In this document: positions 1 through 5,941 of the stretch, piece by piece
Layout of the letters: every line of letters starts with the position of its first letter
How positions within the stretch are numbered: position 1 is the first letter of the stretch
Assembly (NCBI GenBank): GCA_023410975.1
Contig: JAEYPG010000284.1
Coordinates: 1 to 9,783 of the forward strand
Reading direction: 5' to 3'
DNA from: Pseudomonadota bacterium
Lineage (GTDB): Bacteria; Pseudomonadota; Gammaproteobacteria; Burkholderiales; Burkholderiaceae_C
DNA: 9,783 nucleotides
Made by a program: the position numbers and the translations under genes
Notes under the pieces: model-generated
What the model saw: the letters and a program-made list of their open reading frames with translations, nothing else
Databases searched by the model: none
Told to the model about the DNA's origin: nothing

Positions 1-2
1 CG

Positions 3-623
<621 letters not shown>

Positions 624-629
624 TTTTCC

Positions 630-726
630 GTTCACCCTGAGCCCTTCGACAGGCTCAGGACAGGCTTGTCGAAGGGCCGGCGCCCGGTTGGCGCCTTAGG
701 GCTTCGACAGGCTCAGCCCGAACGGA
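630..726. repeat. Hairpin-forming intergenic repeat, copy A
   Basis: This 97-bp element lies between the 3' ends of the protease and creA. It contains an 11-bp perfect inverted repeat, GCCCTTCGACA (641-651) with TGTCGAAGGGC (667-677), separated by a 15-base loop. It then has a further directly repeated arm, GGCTTCGACAGGCTCAG, ending in CCCGAACGG. It aligns without gaps to the copy at 2702-2798, with about 77 of 97 positions identical by my hand count. Elements with the core CCCTTCGACAGGCTCAGG are common between genes in Comamonadaceae (from memory). Its convergent position would suit a transcript-end or REP-like role, but that is inference. Confidence 0.85.
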
Positions 727-757
727 ACTTGTTCCAATGCTGAGTGCAGCACTGGGC

Positions 758-1240
758 TCACTTCACCGGGATGGGCGTGCCGGCGGCCACCGGCACCACG
801 GTGACGCTGTTCTGCGGCGAGCCCTCGATGAGCCGCTCGGAGTAGGTGAGATAGACCAGCGCGTTGCGCTTGGGGTCCACCATGCGCACCACGCGCAGCC
901 GCTTGAACACCAGCGAGATGCGCTCGCTGAACATCTCCTCCTGCTTGGCCATCGGCCGGCCCTGCGGGAAGCTGATGGGGCCGACCTGGCGGCAGGCGAT
1001 GGAGGCGTCGGACTTGTCCTCGGCGATGCCGATGGCGCCCTTGATGCCGCCGGTCTTGGCGCGCGAGACGTAGCAGGTGACGCCCTGCACCTTCGGATCG
1101 TCGTAGGCCTCCACCACGATCTTGTGGTCCGGGCCGATGAGCTTGAACACGGTGTCCACCTCGCCGATGGTTTCGGCGCGGGCCACCGTGGCAGCGGCCA
1201 GCAGCAGCGGGATCGTCGTCAGCAGGCGTCGGGCTTTCAT
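758..1240 (-). CDS. creA: CreA family periplasmic protein
   Basis: The 160-residue product closely resembles E. coli CreA (about 157 residues; function still unclear despite the old name 'catabolite regulation protein A'). Shared blocks are IGEVDTVFKLIGPDHKIVVE, VTCYVSRAKTGGIKG, the IACRQVGPI region, SLVFKRLRVVR and DPKRNALVYL, then EGSPQN near the C-terminus. A Sec signal peptide is visible: MKARR, a hydrophobic core at about residues 6-18, and an ARA-like cleavage site near residue 22. The mature protein is therefore probably periplasmic. Cys56 and Cys83 are its only two cysteines and could form a disulfide. The ATG at 1238-1240 is chosen because a GGGAG ribosome-binding site lies 6 bases upstream (1247-1251) and the signal peptide begins there; the frame stays open upstream, but that part is not CreA-like. 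No creBCD genes are adjacent. Confidence 0.93.
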   Translation of the reverse strand: MKARRLLTTIPLLLAAATVARAETIGEVDTVFKLIGPDHKIVVEAYDDPKVQGVTCYVSRAKTGGIKGAIGIAEDKSDASIACRQVGPISFPQGRPMAKQEEMFSERISLVFKRLRVVRMVDPKRNALVYLTYSERLIEGSPQNSVTVVPVAAGTPIPVK

Positions 1241-1411
1241 GGGGTGCTCCCAGGGTTCGTGAAGAGGAAGAGGGGCCGCGCGGGCGGCTGCTGAACCCAT
1301 TGTCACCAGCGCCGGGGAGGGCGCCGGCTTGGGGTACAAGGCGCGCCATGAGCGCCGCCGCATGGTTCCCGAGCCCGGGGCCGCAACGCGCGCGGCGCGT
1401 GGGAGCCCTGC

Positions 1412-1753
1412 ATGAGCGACGAGAACCAGATCTACCTGCCCGATTCCTTCCTGGCGCTGTACCGCGACGCGCGCCAGCGCCTGACGGCGCCGCTGGCCGA
1501 CATCCGCGCGCGCTACGAGCTGTGCGAGGACCTGGCGCAGCAGCTCGAAGAGCACGCGCGCGGGCGCAGCATCCACGCGCACGGCTCCGAGGTGGACCTG
1601 CTGCTGCGCTACCACGCCGGCCTGGCCGACCCCGAGTCGGGCTTCAGCGCCGCCGAGGCGCGGTGGGTGGTCACGCGGCTGTCGGAGCTGCTGGGATGGG
1701 AGTGCCCGCATCTGCCGGAAGAAGAAGGCAAGGACACGCCGCCCGCAGCCTGA
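1412..1753 (+). CDS. Small conserved-looking acidic protein of unknown function
   Basis: The 113-residue product is soluble, with no signal peptide or membrane segment. The N-terminus is MSDENQIYLPDSFLALYRDA. The middle is predicted to be helical and acidic (ADIRARYELCEDLAQQLEEH), and the C-terminus contains AEARWVVTRLSELLGWE followed by a charged tail. The start is supported by GGGAG at 1401-1405, 6 bases before the ATG. I recall similar proteins of about 90-115 residues in Burkholderiales, sometimes automatically labelled 'ATPase with chaperone activity'. No Walker motif is visible here, so I do not adopt that name. The gene is divergent from creA and convergent with the BrkB-like gene, 15 bases away. 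A short inverted repeat, GCCCGC (1741-1746) and GCGGGC (1755-1760), spans the stop codon. Being real is likely; function is unknown. Confidence 0.8.
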   Translation: MSDENQIYLPDSFLALYRDARQRLTAPLADIRARYELCEDLAQQLEEHARGRSIHAHGSEVDLLLRYHAGLADPESGFSAAEARWVVTRLSELLGWECPHLPEEEGKDTPPAA

Positions 1754-1768
1754 GGCGGGCCCCGCGCT

Positions 1769-2659
1769 TCAACCCTCCGTCCTCAACCCCGGCGTCTGCG
1801 CCTTCCCCCCGCGCAGCAGCTGCTCGTAGCTGGAGATGACCTGCGCGCCGAAGAGCAGCACCGTGGCGGCGATCTCCAGGCTCAGCAGCACCACGATGGC
1901 GGTGGCCAGCGACCCGTACACCAGGTTCACCTTGGACAGCGACGCGAAGTACCACACCAGCACGTGGCGGCTGATCTCCCAGCACACCGCGGCCGTGACG
2001 CCGCCGATGAGCGCGTGCCGCCACGACAGCCGCCCCACCGGCATGACCATGTAGATGGCGCTGAGCACCAGCACCTCGCCCGAGAAGCCCAGCAGGTACA
2101 GCAGCACGGCGGAGAGGCGGTCCAGCGACCAGCTGTGGCCCAGCAGCCGCAGCGTGTCGTTGCCCAGCGCCTGCAGCGCGCCGGCCACCAGCGTGATCAG
2201 CAGCAGCCCGAAGCCCAGCGCCAGGATGCAGGCGTAGGGCAGCAGTGCCGACACCAGGAAGTGCCGCCGCCGGATGGCGACGCGGTGGAAGAAGATCACC
2301 GACATCGCGTTCTCCAGCACCGTGAAGGCCAGCGAGCTGAAGAACAGCATCGTCGCCACCAGGAACAGGCTGACGGCGTCGCGGTTGCGCAGGAAGGTGT
2401 CGAGTTCGGCAACGACGGGGCCGGACTGCCCCGGCAGCAGCCACGCCAGGTAGCGCTGCAGCGTGCCCAGCAGCTCGCGCGGGTCCACCAGGTGCGACAG
2501 CGCGATCACGCACAGGATCAGCAGCGGCACCAGCGACAGCAGCGCGTAGTAGGCGAGGGCGCCGGCCAGCAGCAGGCCCTGGTTTTTCTTGAAGGCGCGC
2601 AGGCACTGGACCAGGAAGCGGCCCGGGTGCTGCAGGACCTCGGCGGCGGCACGCGACAT
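1769..2659 (-). CDS. YihY/virulence factor BrkB family inner-membrane protein
   Basis: The 296-residue polytopic protein fits the YihY/BrkB family, whose members usually have about 280-320 residues and roughly six membrane helices. The N-terminal hallmark is NQGLLLAGALAYYALLSLVP at residues 26-45. The C-terminal hallmark is the segment starting YGSLATAIVVLLSLE (from residue 248) and continuing to LFGAQV (274). Other hydrophobic stretches lie near residues 95-118, 135-163, 182-205 and 214-237. The family is named after Bordetella BrkB, linked to serum resistance, and was once mislabelled ribonuclease BN. Its biochemical activity remains unsettled. The ATG at 2657-2659 is the only start in the frame and has a weak AGGCGG upstream. 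The gene faces the small 1412 gene and is preceded by repeat copy B. Confidence 0.93.
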   Translation of the reverse strand: MSRAAAEVLQHPGRFLVQCLRAFKKNQGLLLAGALAYYALLSLVPLLILCVIALSHLVDPRELLGTLQRYLAWLLPGQSGPVVAELDTFLRNRDAVSLFLVATMLFFSSLAFTVLENAMSVIFFHRVAIRRRHFLVSALLPYACILALGFGLLLITLVAGALQALGNDTLRLLGHSWSLDRLSAVLLYLLGFSGEVLVLSAIYMVMPVGRLSWRHALIGGVTAAVCWEISRHVLVWYFASLSKVNLVYGSLATAIVVLLSLEIAATVLLFGAQVISSYEQLLRGGKAQTPGLRTEG

Positions 2660-2701
2660 GCGCCGCCTGGAGCACGGAGCGCGCCCGGGGACTGCCTACC
2701 C

Positions 2702-2798
2702 GTTCCCCCTGCGCCCTTCGACAAGCTCAGGAGGGCCTTGCCGAAGGGCTGGCAGCCCGTTGGGGCAAAGGGGCTTCGACGGGATCGGCCCGAACGGC
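2702..2798. repeat. Hairpin-forming intergenic repeat, copy B
   Basis: This is the second copy of the element at 630-726, in the same orientation and the same length with no gaps. Twenty mismatches in 97 positions by hand count are concentrated in the middle (53-69 of the element). The hairpin is kept: GCCCTTCG (2713-2720) pairs with CGAAGGGC (2742-2749), and the stem extends inward through CAAG/CTTG across one mismatch. Both ends, GTTC(A/C)CCCTG and CCCGAACGG, are conserved. It lies between two minus-strand genes, the 110-residue protein gene and the BrkB-like gene, within the likely upstream region of the latter. Confidence 0.85.
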
Positions 2799-2818
2799 GG
2801 GCACCGGCGGCGAAACGC

Positions 2819-3151
2819 TCAATGCGCCACGTCGTGCGGCCCGGCCGGCGAGTCGTCGATGTCGCGCCGGCCGCTGGCGACGCTGCGGATCAGCGACTGC
2901 GCGGTGAGGAAGGCGCGCGTCTCGGCCACCGGGTTGCGGCGCGCCTGGGCATCGTCGCCCGGGGGCACGTGGTTGCTCAGCCGGGCATGGCCCATGCCTT
3001 CGAGCAGGCACACGCCGGTGACCCGATCCCACAGCCAGTAGAAGCCTTCCAGCAGCGTGACGATCTGCACCGGCGTGGCCGTCACCAGCGTGTGGCGGTA
3101 GCCGTCGCTGTCGTACAGGGACTTGGTGACATTGATCGGGAGCTGCTTCAT
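2819..3151 (-). CDS. Uncharacterised 110-residue protein
   Basis: I do not recognise a named family. The product begins MKQLPINVTKSLYDSDGYRH and continues with TLVTATPVQIVTLLEGFYWL, then WDRVTGVCLLEGMGHARLSN. It ends in a low-complexity charged tail rich in Asp, Arg and Pro. The first 60 residues mix aromatic and hydrophobic residues in a way that looks like a folded domain. There is no clear signal peptide and no obvious membrane helix. The ATG at 3149-3151 is chosen because protein-like sequence begins there; no good ribosome-binding site is seen, and the frame stays open upstream only as antisense of the DUF445 gene. It is divergent from that gene, with 153 bases between the starts. A real gene is likely; the role is unknown. 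Confidence 0.68.
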   Translation of the reverse strand: MKQLPINVTKSLYDSDGYRHTLVTATPVQIVTLLEGFYWLWDRVTGVCLLEGMGHARLSNHVPPGDDAQARRNPVAETRAFLTAQSLIRSVASGRRDIDDSPAGPHDVAH

Positions 3152-3304
3152 GGCGGTGGGCACTGCGGGTACTACGAAAACGGCATGGCCGCAAAGCGTC
3201 GGCCTGGGTTCGAGCATGAGGCCGCAGGGCCTGGGCCCATGGCTGGAAAAGGGCTGCCGTGCGCGGGCAGTTCGGCGCTTCCAAGGGCCGCGGGAGCGCC
3301 GGGC

Positions 3305-4603
3305 ATGATCGACCTCGTGAACAAAGCCACATTCACCCTGGACCCCGCCGCCGCCGAGCGCGAAGCGGCACTGGTGCGCATGAAGCGCATCGCCCTCGGC
3401 CTGCTGGTGGGCGCGGCGCTGCTGTACGCGCTGGCCACCGTGCTGGGGCAGCGCCACCCGGGCTGGCACTACCTCGCGGCCTTCGCCGAGGCGGCGATGG
3501 TGGGCGCGGTGGCGGACTGGTTCGCGGTGGTGGCGCTGTTCCGGCATCCGCTGGGGCTGCGCATCCCGCACACCGCCATCATTCCCACCAACAAGGCGCG
3601 CATCGGCCGCAACCTGGCCAACTTCATCTGCAACAACTTCCTGGGCACGCCCCAGGTGCTGGCCAAGCTGCGCGAGTTCGACGCCGCGGGCCGGCTGGCC
3701 GGCTGGCTGGCCGACGAGCGCCACGCGCAGCAACTGGCGCAGCACCTCGCATCGGCTGCACGCTACCTGCTGTCCACGCTGGACGACGAGCGCGTGCGCC
3801 ACTTCCTGCGCAGCACGGTGCTGGCCAAGCTGGCGCAGATCGACGTCTCGTCCCTGGCCGGCGAGGTGCTGGGGCTGCTGACGGCCGACCGCCGCCACCA
3901 GGCGCTGCTCGACGAGCTGCTGCGCCAGCTCGCGGCGCTGATGGAGGAGGAGTCGATCCAGGAAAAGGTGGCCGAGGTCGTGGCCTCGGAGCTGAAGGTG
4001 CTGCGCCTGGTGGGGCTGGACGCGGTGGCCGGGCGCATCGCCACGCGCAAGCTGGTCTCGGGGCTGGGCAACCTCATCGGCGAGATGGGCGAGGACCCTG
4101 ACCACCCGCTGCGGCTGCGCTTCGACGACTTCATGGCGCACAGCATCGAGCGGCTGCGCGAGGACCCGACGCTGCGCCAGCGCGGGCGCGAGCTGCAGTC
4201 GGAGTGGCTGGCGCACCCGGCGCTGGCGCAGTACCTGCACGGGCTGTGGGACCAGCTGCTGGCGTGGCTGCAGGCGGACCTGCAGCGCTCGGAGTCCACG
4301 CTGCATGCGCGCGTGGCCGAGGGCGCGCGCGGCCTGGGGCGGCGGCTGCAGGAGGACGCGGCCATGCGCGAGTGGATCAACGCGCAGCTGATGCAGGCCG
4401 CGCCGCAGTGGATCGAGCGCTACCGCGAGGACATCCGCGCCTACATCGTGGCGCGCGTGGACGCCTGGCCCACCGAGGAGCTGACCACCGAGCTGGAGCG
4501 CAACATCGGCCGCGACCTGCAGTTCGTGCGCATCAACGGCACGCTCGTGGGCGGGCTCATCGGGCTGCTGATCCACACGGTGACGGTGGCGCTGGGAGGC
4601 TGA
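3305..4603 (+). CDS. DUF445 family membrane protein (YjiN-like)
   Basis: The 432-residue product matches E. coli YjiN (about 426 residues), a DUF445 protein of unknown function. A first membrane helix covers about residues 27-48. A second lies in the family block AEAAMVGAVADWFAVVALFR (61-80). The adjacent HTAIIPTNKARIGRNL (89-104) is also diagnostic. The long middle is helical and charged, probably extramembrane. The C-terminus carries NIGRDLQFVRINGTLVGG followed by a last hydrophobic helix, matching the conserved end of YjiN. The start at 3305 is supported by GGAG at 3293-3296, 8 bases upstream. The frame stays open for hundreds of codons further upstream, but that part is antisense to the BrkB-like and 110-residue genes and is not coding. 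The gene is a single unit ended by the palindrome at 4618-4645. Confidence 0.93.
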   Translation: MIDLVNKATFTLDPAAAEREAALVRMKRIALGLLVGAALLYALATVLGQRHPGWHYLAAFAEAAMVGAVADWFAVVALFRHPLGLRIPHTAIIPTNKARIGRNLANFICNNFLGTPQVLAKLREFDAAGRLAGWLADERHAQQLAQHLASAARYLLSTLDDERVRHFLRSTVLAKLAQIDVSSLAGEVLGLLTADRRHQALLDELLRQLAALMEEESIQEKVAEVVASELKVLRLVGLDAVAGRIATRKLVSGLGNLIGEMGEDPDHPLRLRFDDFMAHSIERLREDPTLRQRGRELQSEWLAHPALAQYLHGLWDQLLAWLQADLQRSESTLHARVAEGARGLGRRLQEDAAMREWINAQLMQAAPQWIERYREDIRAYIVARVDAWPTEELTTELERNIGRDLQFVRINGTLVGGLIGLLIHTVTVALGG

Positions 4604-4617
4604 ACGGCGGGGAAAAG

Positions 4618-4645
4618 GAAACGGCGGCCCGCGGGCCGCCGTTTC
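4618..4645. terminator. Perfect 28-bp palindrome, probable bidirectional terminator
   Basis: The two 13-base arms, GAAACGGCGGCCC and GGGCCGCCGTTTC, are exact reverse complements around a central GC. The element sits 14 bases after the DUF445 stop and 42 bases from the stop of the opposing stress-protein gene. The stem begins with AAA and ends with TTT and is flanked by A-rich sequence on the left and CGCTTT on the right. Both strands can therefore form a GC-rich stem followed by a short U-rich stretch. The convergent position supports a shared intrinsic terminator, although the T-tracts are short. Confidence 0.8.
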
Positions 4646-4687
4646 GCTTTCAGCGGCAGCCCGCCCGGGCCGCCGCCTCGTTCACCG

Positions 4688-5215
4688 TCAGCGGTAGTAC
4701 ACGTGCTCGCCGTTGGCGGCCTTCCAGGTGCTTTCGAAGTGCGCGGCGTCCTCGGCCGAGCGGGGCTTGACGCCCATGAGGATGCCGCCCTGCTTGATGC
4801 CTTCCTCGTAGTGCTTCACGCGCTCTTCCGGGATGCCCCAGCCGATGAGCGCTCCGATCAGGCCGCCGCTGGCCGCGCCCGCGCCGGCACCGGCCAGCGC
4901 CGCGGCGATCGGGCCCGCCACCACCACGCCCAGGCCCGGAATGGCCACCGAGGTGCCCACTGCCGCCACGGCTGCGGCGATGGCGCCGATCGTGCCGCCG
5001 ATGGCGCCGCCGATGCCCGCGCCTTCGGCCGCCTTGTTGCCCAGCTCGGTCTGCGTGCCGGTGGCGGTGGTGCCGAAGTGGCGCTTGCGCGTCTCGTCGG
5101 ACATCACCAGGTTGAGGTCGTCCTTGGTGTAGCCGCGATCGGAAAGCGACTGGTAGGCGCGCTCGGCGCTGTCACGGTCGCGGAACAGGCCGGTGACGTA
5201 CGGGGTGTCTGCCAT
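4688..5215 (-). CDS. General stress protein 17M-like protein with glycine-zipper core
   Basis: The 175-residue product starts MADTPYVTGLFRDRDSAERA and continues with YQSLSDRGYTKDDLNLVMSD. This is the short alpha-beta N-terminal domain seen in heat/general-stress proteins of the YflT/GsiB-17M type. Residues about 62-127 form a very Gly/Ala-rich hydrophobic core (repeated GAGIGGAIGGTIGAI-type glycine zippers) with AIPGLGVVVAGPI in the middle, likely membrane-associated. The C-terminus, GIPEERVKHYEEGIKQGGIL then MGVKP, is typical of these proteins. An upstream GTG is possible but overlaps the ribosome-binding site, so the ATG at 5213-5215 is preferred. The biochemical role is unknown; relatives are linked to stress and stationary phase. 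The leader contains a strong hairpin (5236-5273). Confidence 0.85.
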   Translation of the reverse strand: MADTPYVTGLFRDRDSAERAYQSLSDRGYTKDDLNLVMSDETRKRHFGTTATGTQTELGNKAAEGAGIGGAIGGTIGAIAAAVAAVGTSVAIPGLGVVVAGPIAAALAGAGAGAASGGLIGALIGWGIPEERVKHYEEGIKQGGILMGVKPRSAEDAAHFESTWKAANGEHVYYR

Positions 5216-5223
5216 GGTGTGCA

Positions 5224-5228
5224 CTCCT
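5224..5228 (-). promoter_or_regulatory. Ribosome-binding site fixing the stress-protein start
   Basis: AGGAG on the minus strand lies 8 bases upstream of the ATG at 5213-5215. The alternative in-frame GTG (5222-5224) overlaps the last base of this AGGAG and so cannot be served by it, which decides the start. Confidence 0.75.
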
Positions 5229-5235
5229 GATGTTG

Positions 5236-5273
5236 GGAAGGAGGCGCCGCCCGATGCGGCGCCGACGCCTTCC
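5236..5273 (-). other. Long hairpin in the stress-protein leader
   Basis: The inner stem is perfect: GGCGCCGC (5243-5250) pairs with GCGGCGCC (5256-5263) around a 5-base loop. After a small internal bulge, GGAAGG (5236-5241) pairs with CCTTCC (5268-5273). If the promoter lies upstream (higher coordinates), this structure would sit in the mRNA leader 7 bases before the AGGAG. It does not cover the ribosome-binding site, so a role in RNA stability or protein binding is as likely as translational control. No promoter could be assigned by eye. Confidence 0.5.
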
Positions 5274-5456
5274 AGTCAGCAAGCCGCGCGCCCAGGCCGG
5301 GCCTGCCCGGCCCGGGCCGCACGCGGCGGGCACCGGCGTGACGGAGTGCATGGCGCTGTGGCGCCGGAGCCTCAAGCACGGTGCCGCGGCGCCCGAAGAT
5401 GGCGCCAAGTCCGCGCGCCGCGTGGGTTTTTAGCTTTACCGACCTACGCCGACGCC

Positions 5457-5639
5457 ATGAAGACGACCCCGCTGCAGACCTATTTCATCGGCCAGGGCGC
5501 CATCCTCCTGGGCGCCTGGGGCATGGACGCTTTCGCCTCCATGTGGCCCATGGCCCTGGGCGCTTCCGCCGGCATCATGTGCACCGCCCCGCTGGTGCGG
5601 CAGCTGCTCGGCCGCTGGCGCGCGCGCCGGGCGCGCTGA
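5457..5639 (+). CDS. Small 60-residue membrane protein, unknown function
   Basis: The product begins MKTTPLQTYFIGQGAILLGA and continues with WGMDAFASMWPMALGASAGI and MCTAPLVRQLLG. It ends in a strongly basic tail (RWRARRAR). One or two hydrophobic helices cover about residues 9-27 and 29-50, and the Arg-rich end would be cytoplasmic by the positive-inside rule. Codon use has high GC3, as in the neighbouring genes. No Shine-Dalgarno sequence is visible before the ATG at 5457; a short T-rich stretch (5427-5437) lies about 20-30 bases upstream. It is divergent from the stress-protein gene and 92 bases before the next small gene on the same strand. I do not recognise a family. Reality as a gene is likely, not certain. 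Confidence 0.6.
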   Translation: MKTTPLQTYFIGQGAILLGAWGMDAFASMWPMALGASAGIMCTAPLVRQLLGRWRARRAR

Positions 5640-5731
5640 GGCGTGGTCGGCCCGGTGCCTTGGCTCCTGGCCTTCACCCGGGCCGCCACGGCACAAGGGT
5701 TGCCGAAGCGTCTTCAGCCAAGGATGACGCC

Positions 5732-5863
5732 ATGAAATCCCTGCTGCTCCTGGTTTTGATGGTGCTGGGTGCCGCTCTTGCCGCCGGTTGCGAACCCGAC
5801 CGGCGCCGTCCGGACACGCCGCCTTCGCCCCCGGGCCAACCGGTACCGCGCACCAGCCCCTGA
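5732..5863 (+). CDS. Putative small lipoprotein (43 residues)
   Basis: The product starts MKSLLLLVLMVLGAALAAGC and continues with EPDRRRPDTPPSPPGQPVPR and a few more residues. It has a short basic N-terminus, a leucine-rich hydrophobic core, and Cys at residue 20 preceded by LAAG. This is a lipobox-like site with Ala instead of the more usual Leu at -3. The mature part would be only 24 residues, Pro/Arg-rich and probably unstructured. AAGGA at 5720-5724, 7 bases before the ATG, is a good ribosome-binding site and supports translation. The gene lies 92 bases after the 60-residue membrane protein and converges with the ClC gene. Similar mini-lipoproteins are common and usually of unknown function. 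Confidence 0.68.
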   Translation: MKSLLLLVLMVLGAALAAGCEPDRRRPDTPPSPPGQPVPRTSP

Positions 5864-5941
5864 GCCGTCGGGCCGCTGGTTCCAGCCTTGGCCGATGCTG
5901 CGCCGCTGCCGGGCCGTCACGCCCGTCGGCTTGAGGGCTGC

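Noticed and set aside
1300..1340. Promoter-like TTGTCA and TACAAG between creA and the 1412 gene.
   Set aside because: The spacing (about 29 bases) is far from the usual 16-18, so no promoter can be claimed.
1964..3304. Long plus-strand open frame continuing upstream of the DUF445 gene (about 447 extra codons).
   Set aside because: It is antisense to the BrkB-like and 110-residue genes, its translation is rich in Gln/His/Arg/Ala as expected from reading GC-rich genes backwards, and family similarity plus the ribosome-binding site place the start at 3305.
2819..4576. Long minus-strand open frame opposite the DUF445 gene.
   Set aside because: Only the part from 3151 downward looks like protein; the rest is a low-complexity shadow of the DUF445 coding strand.
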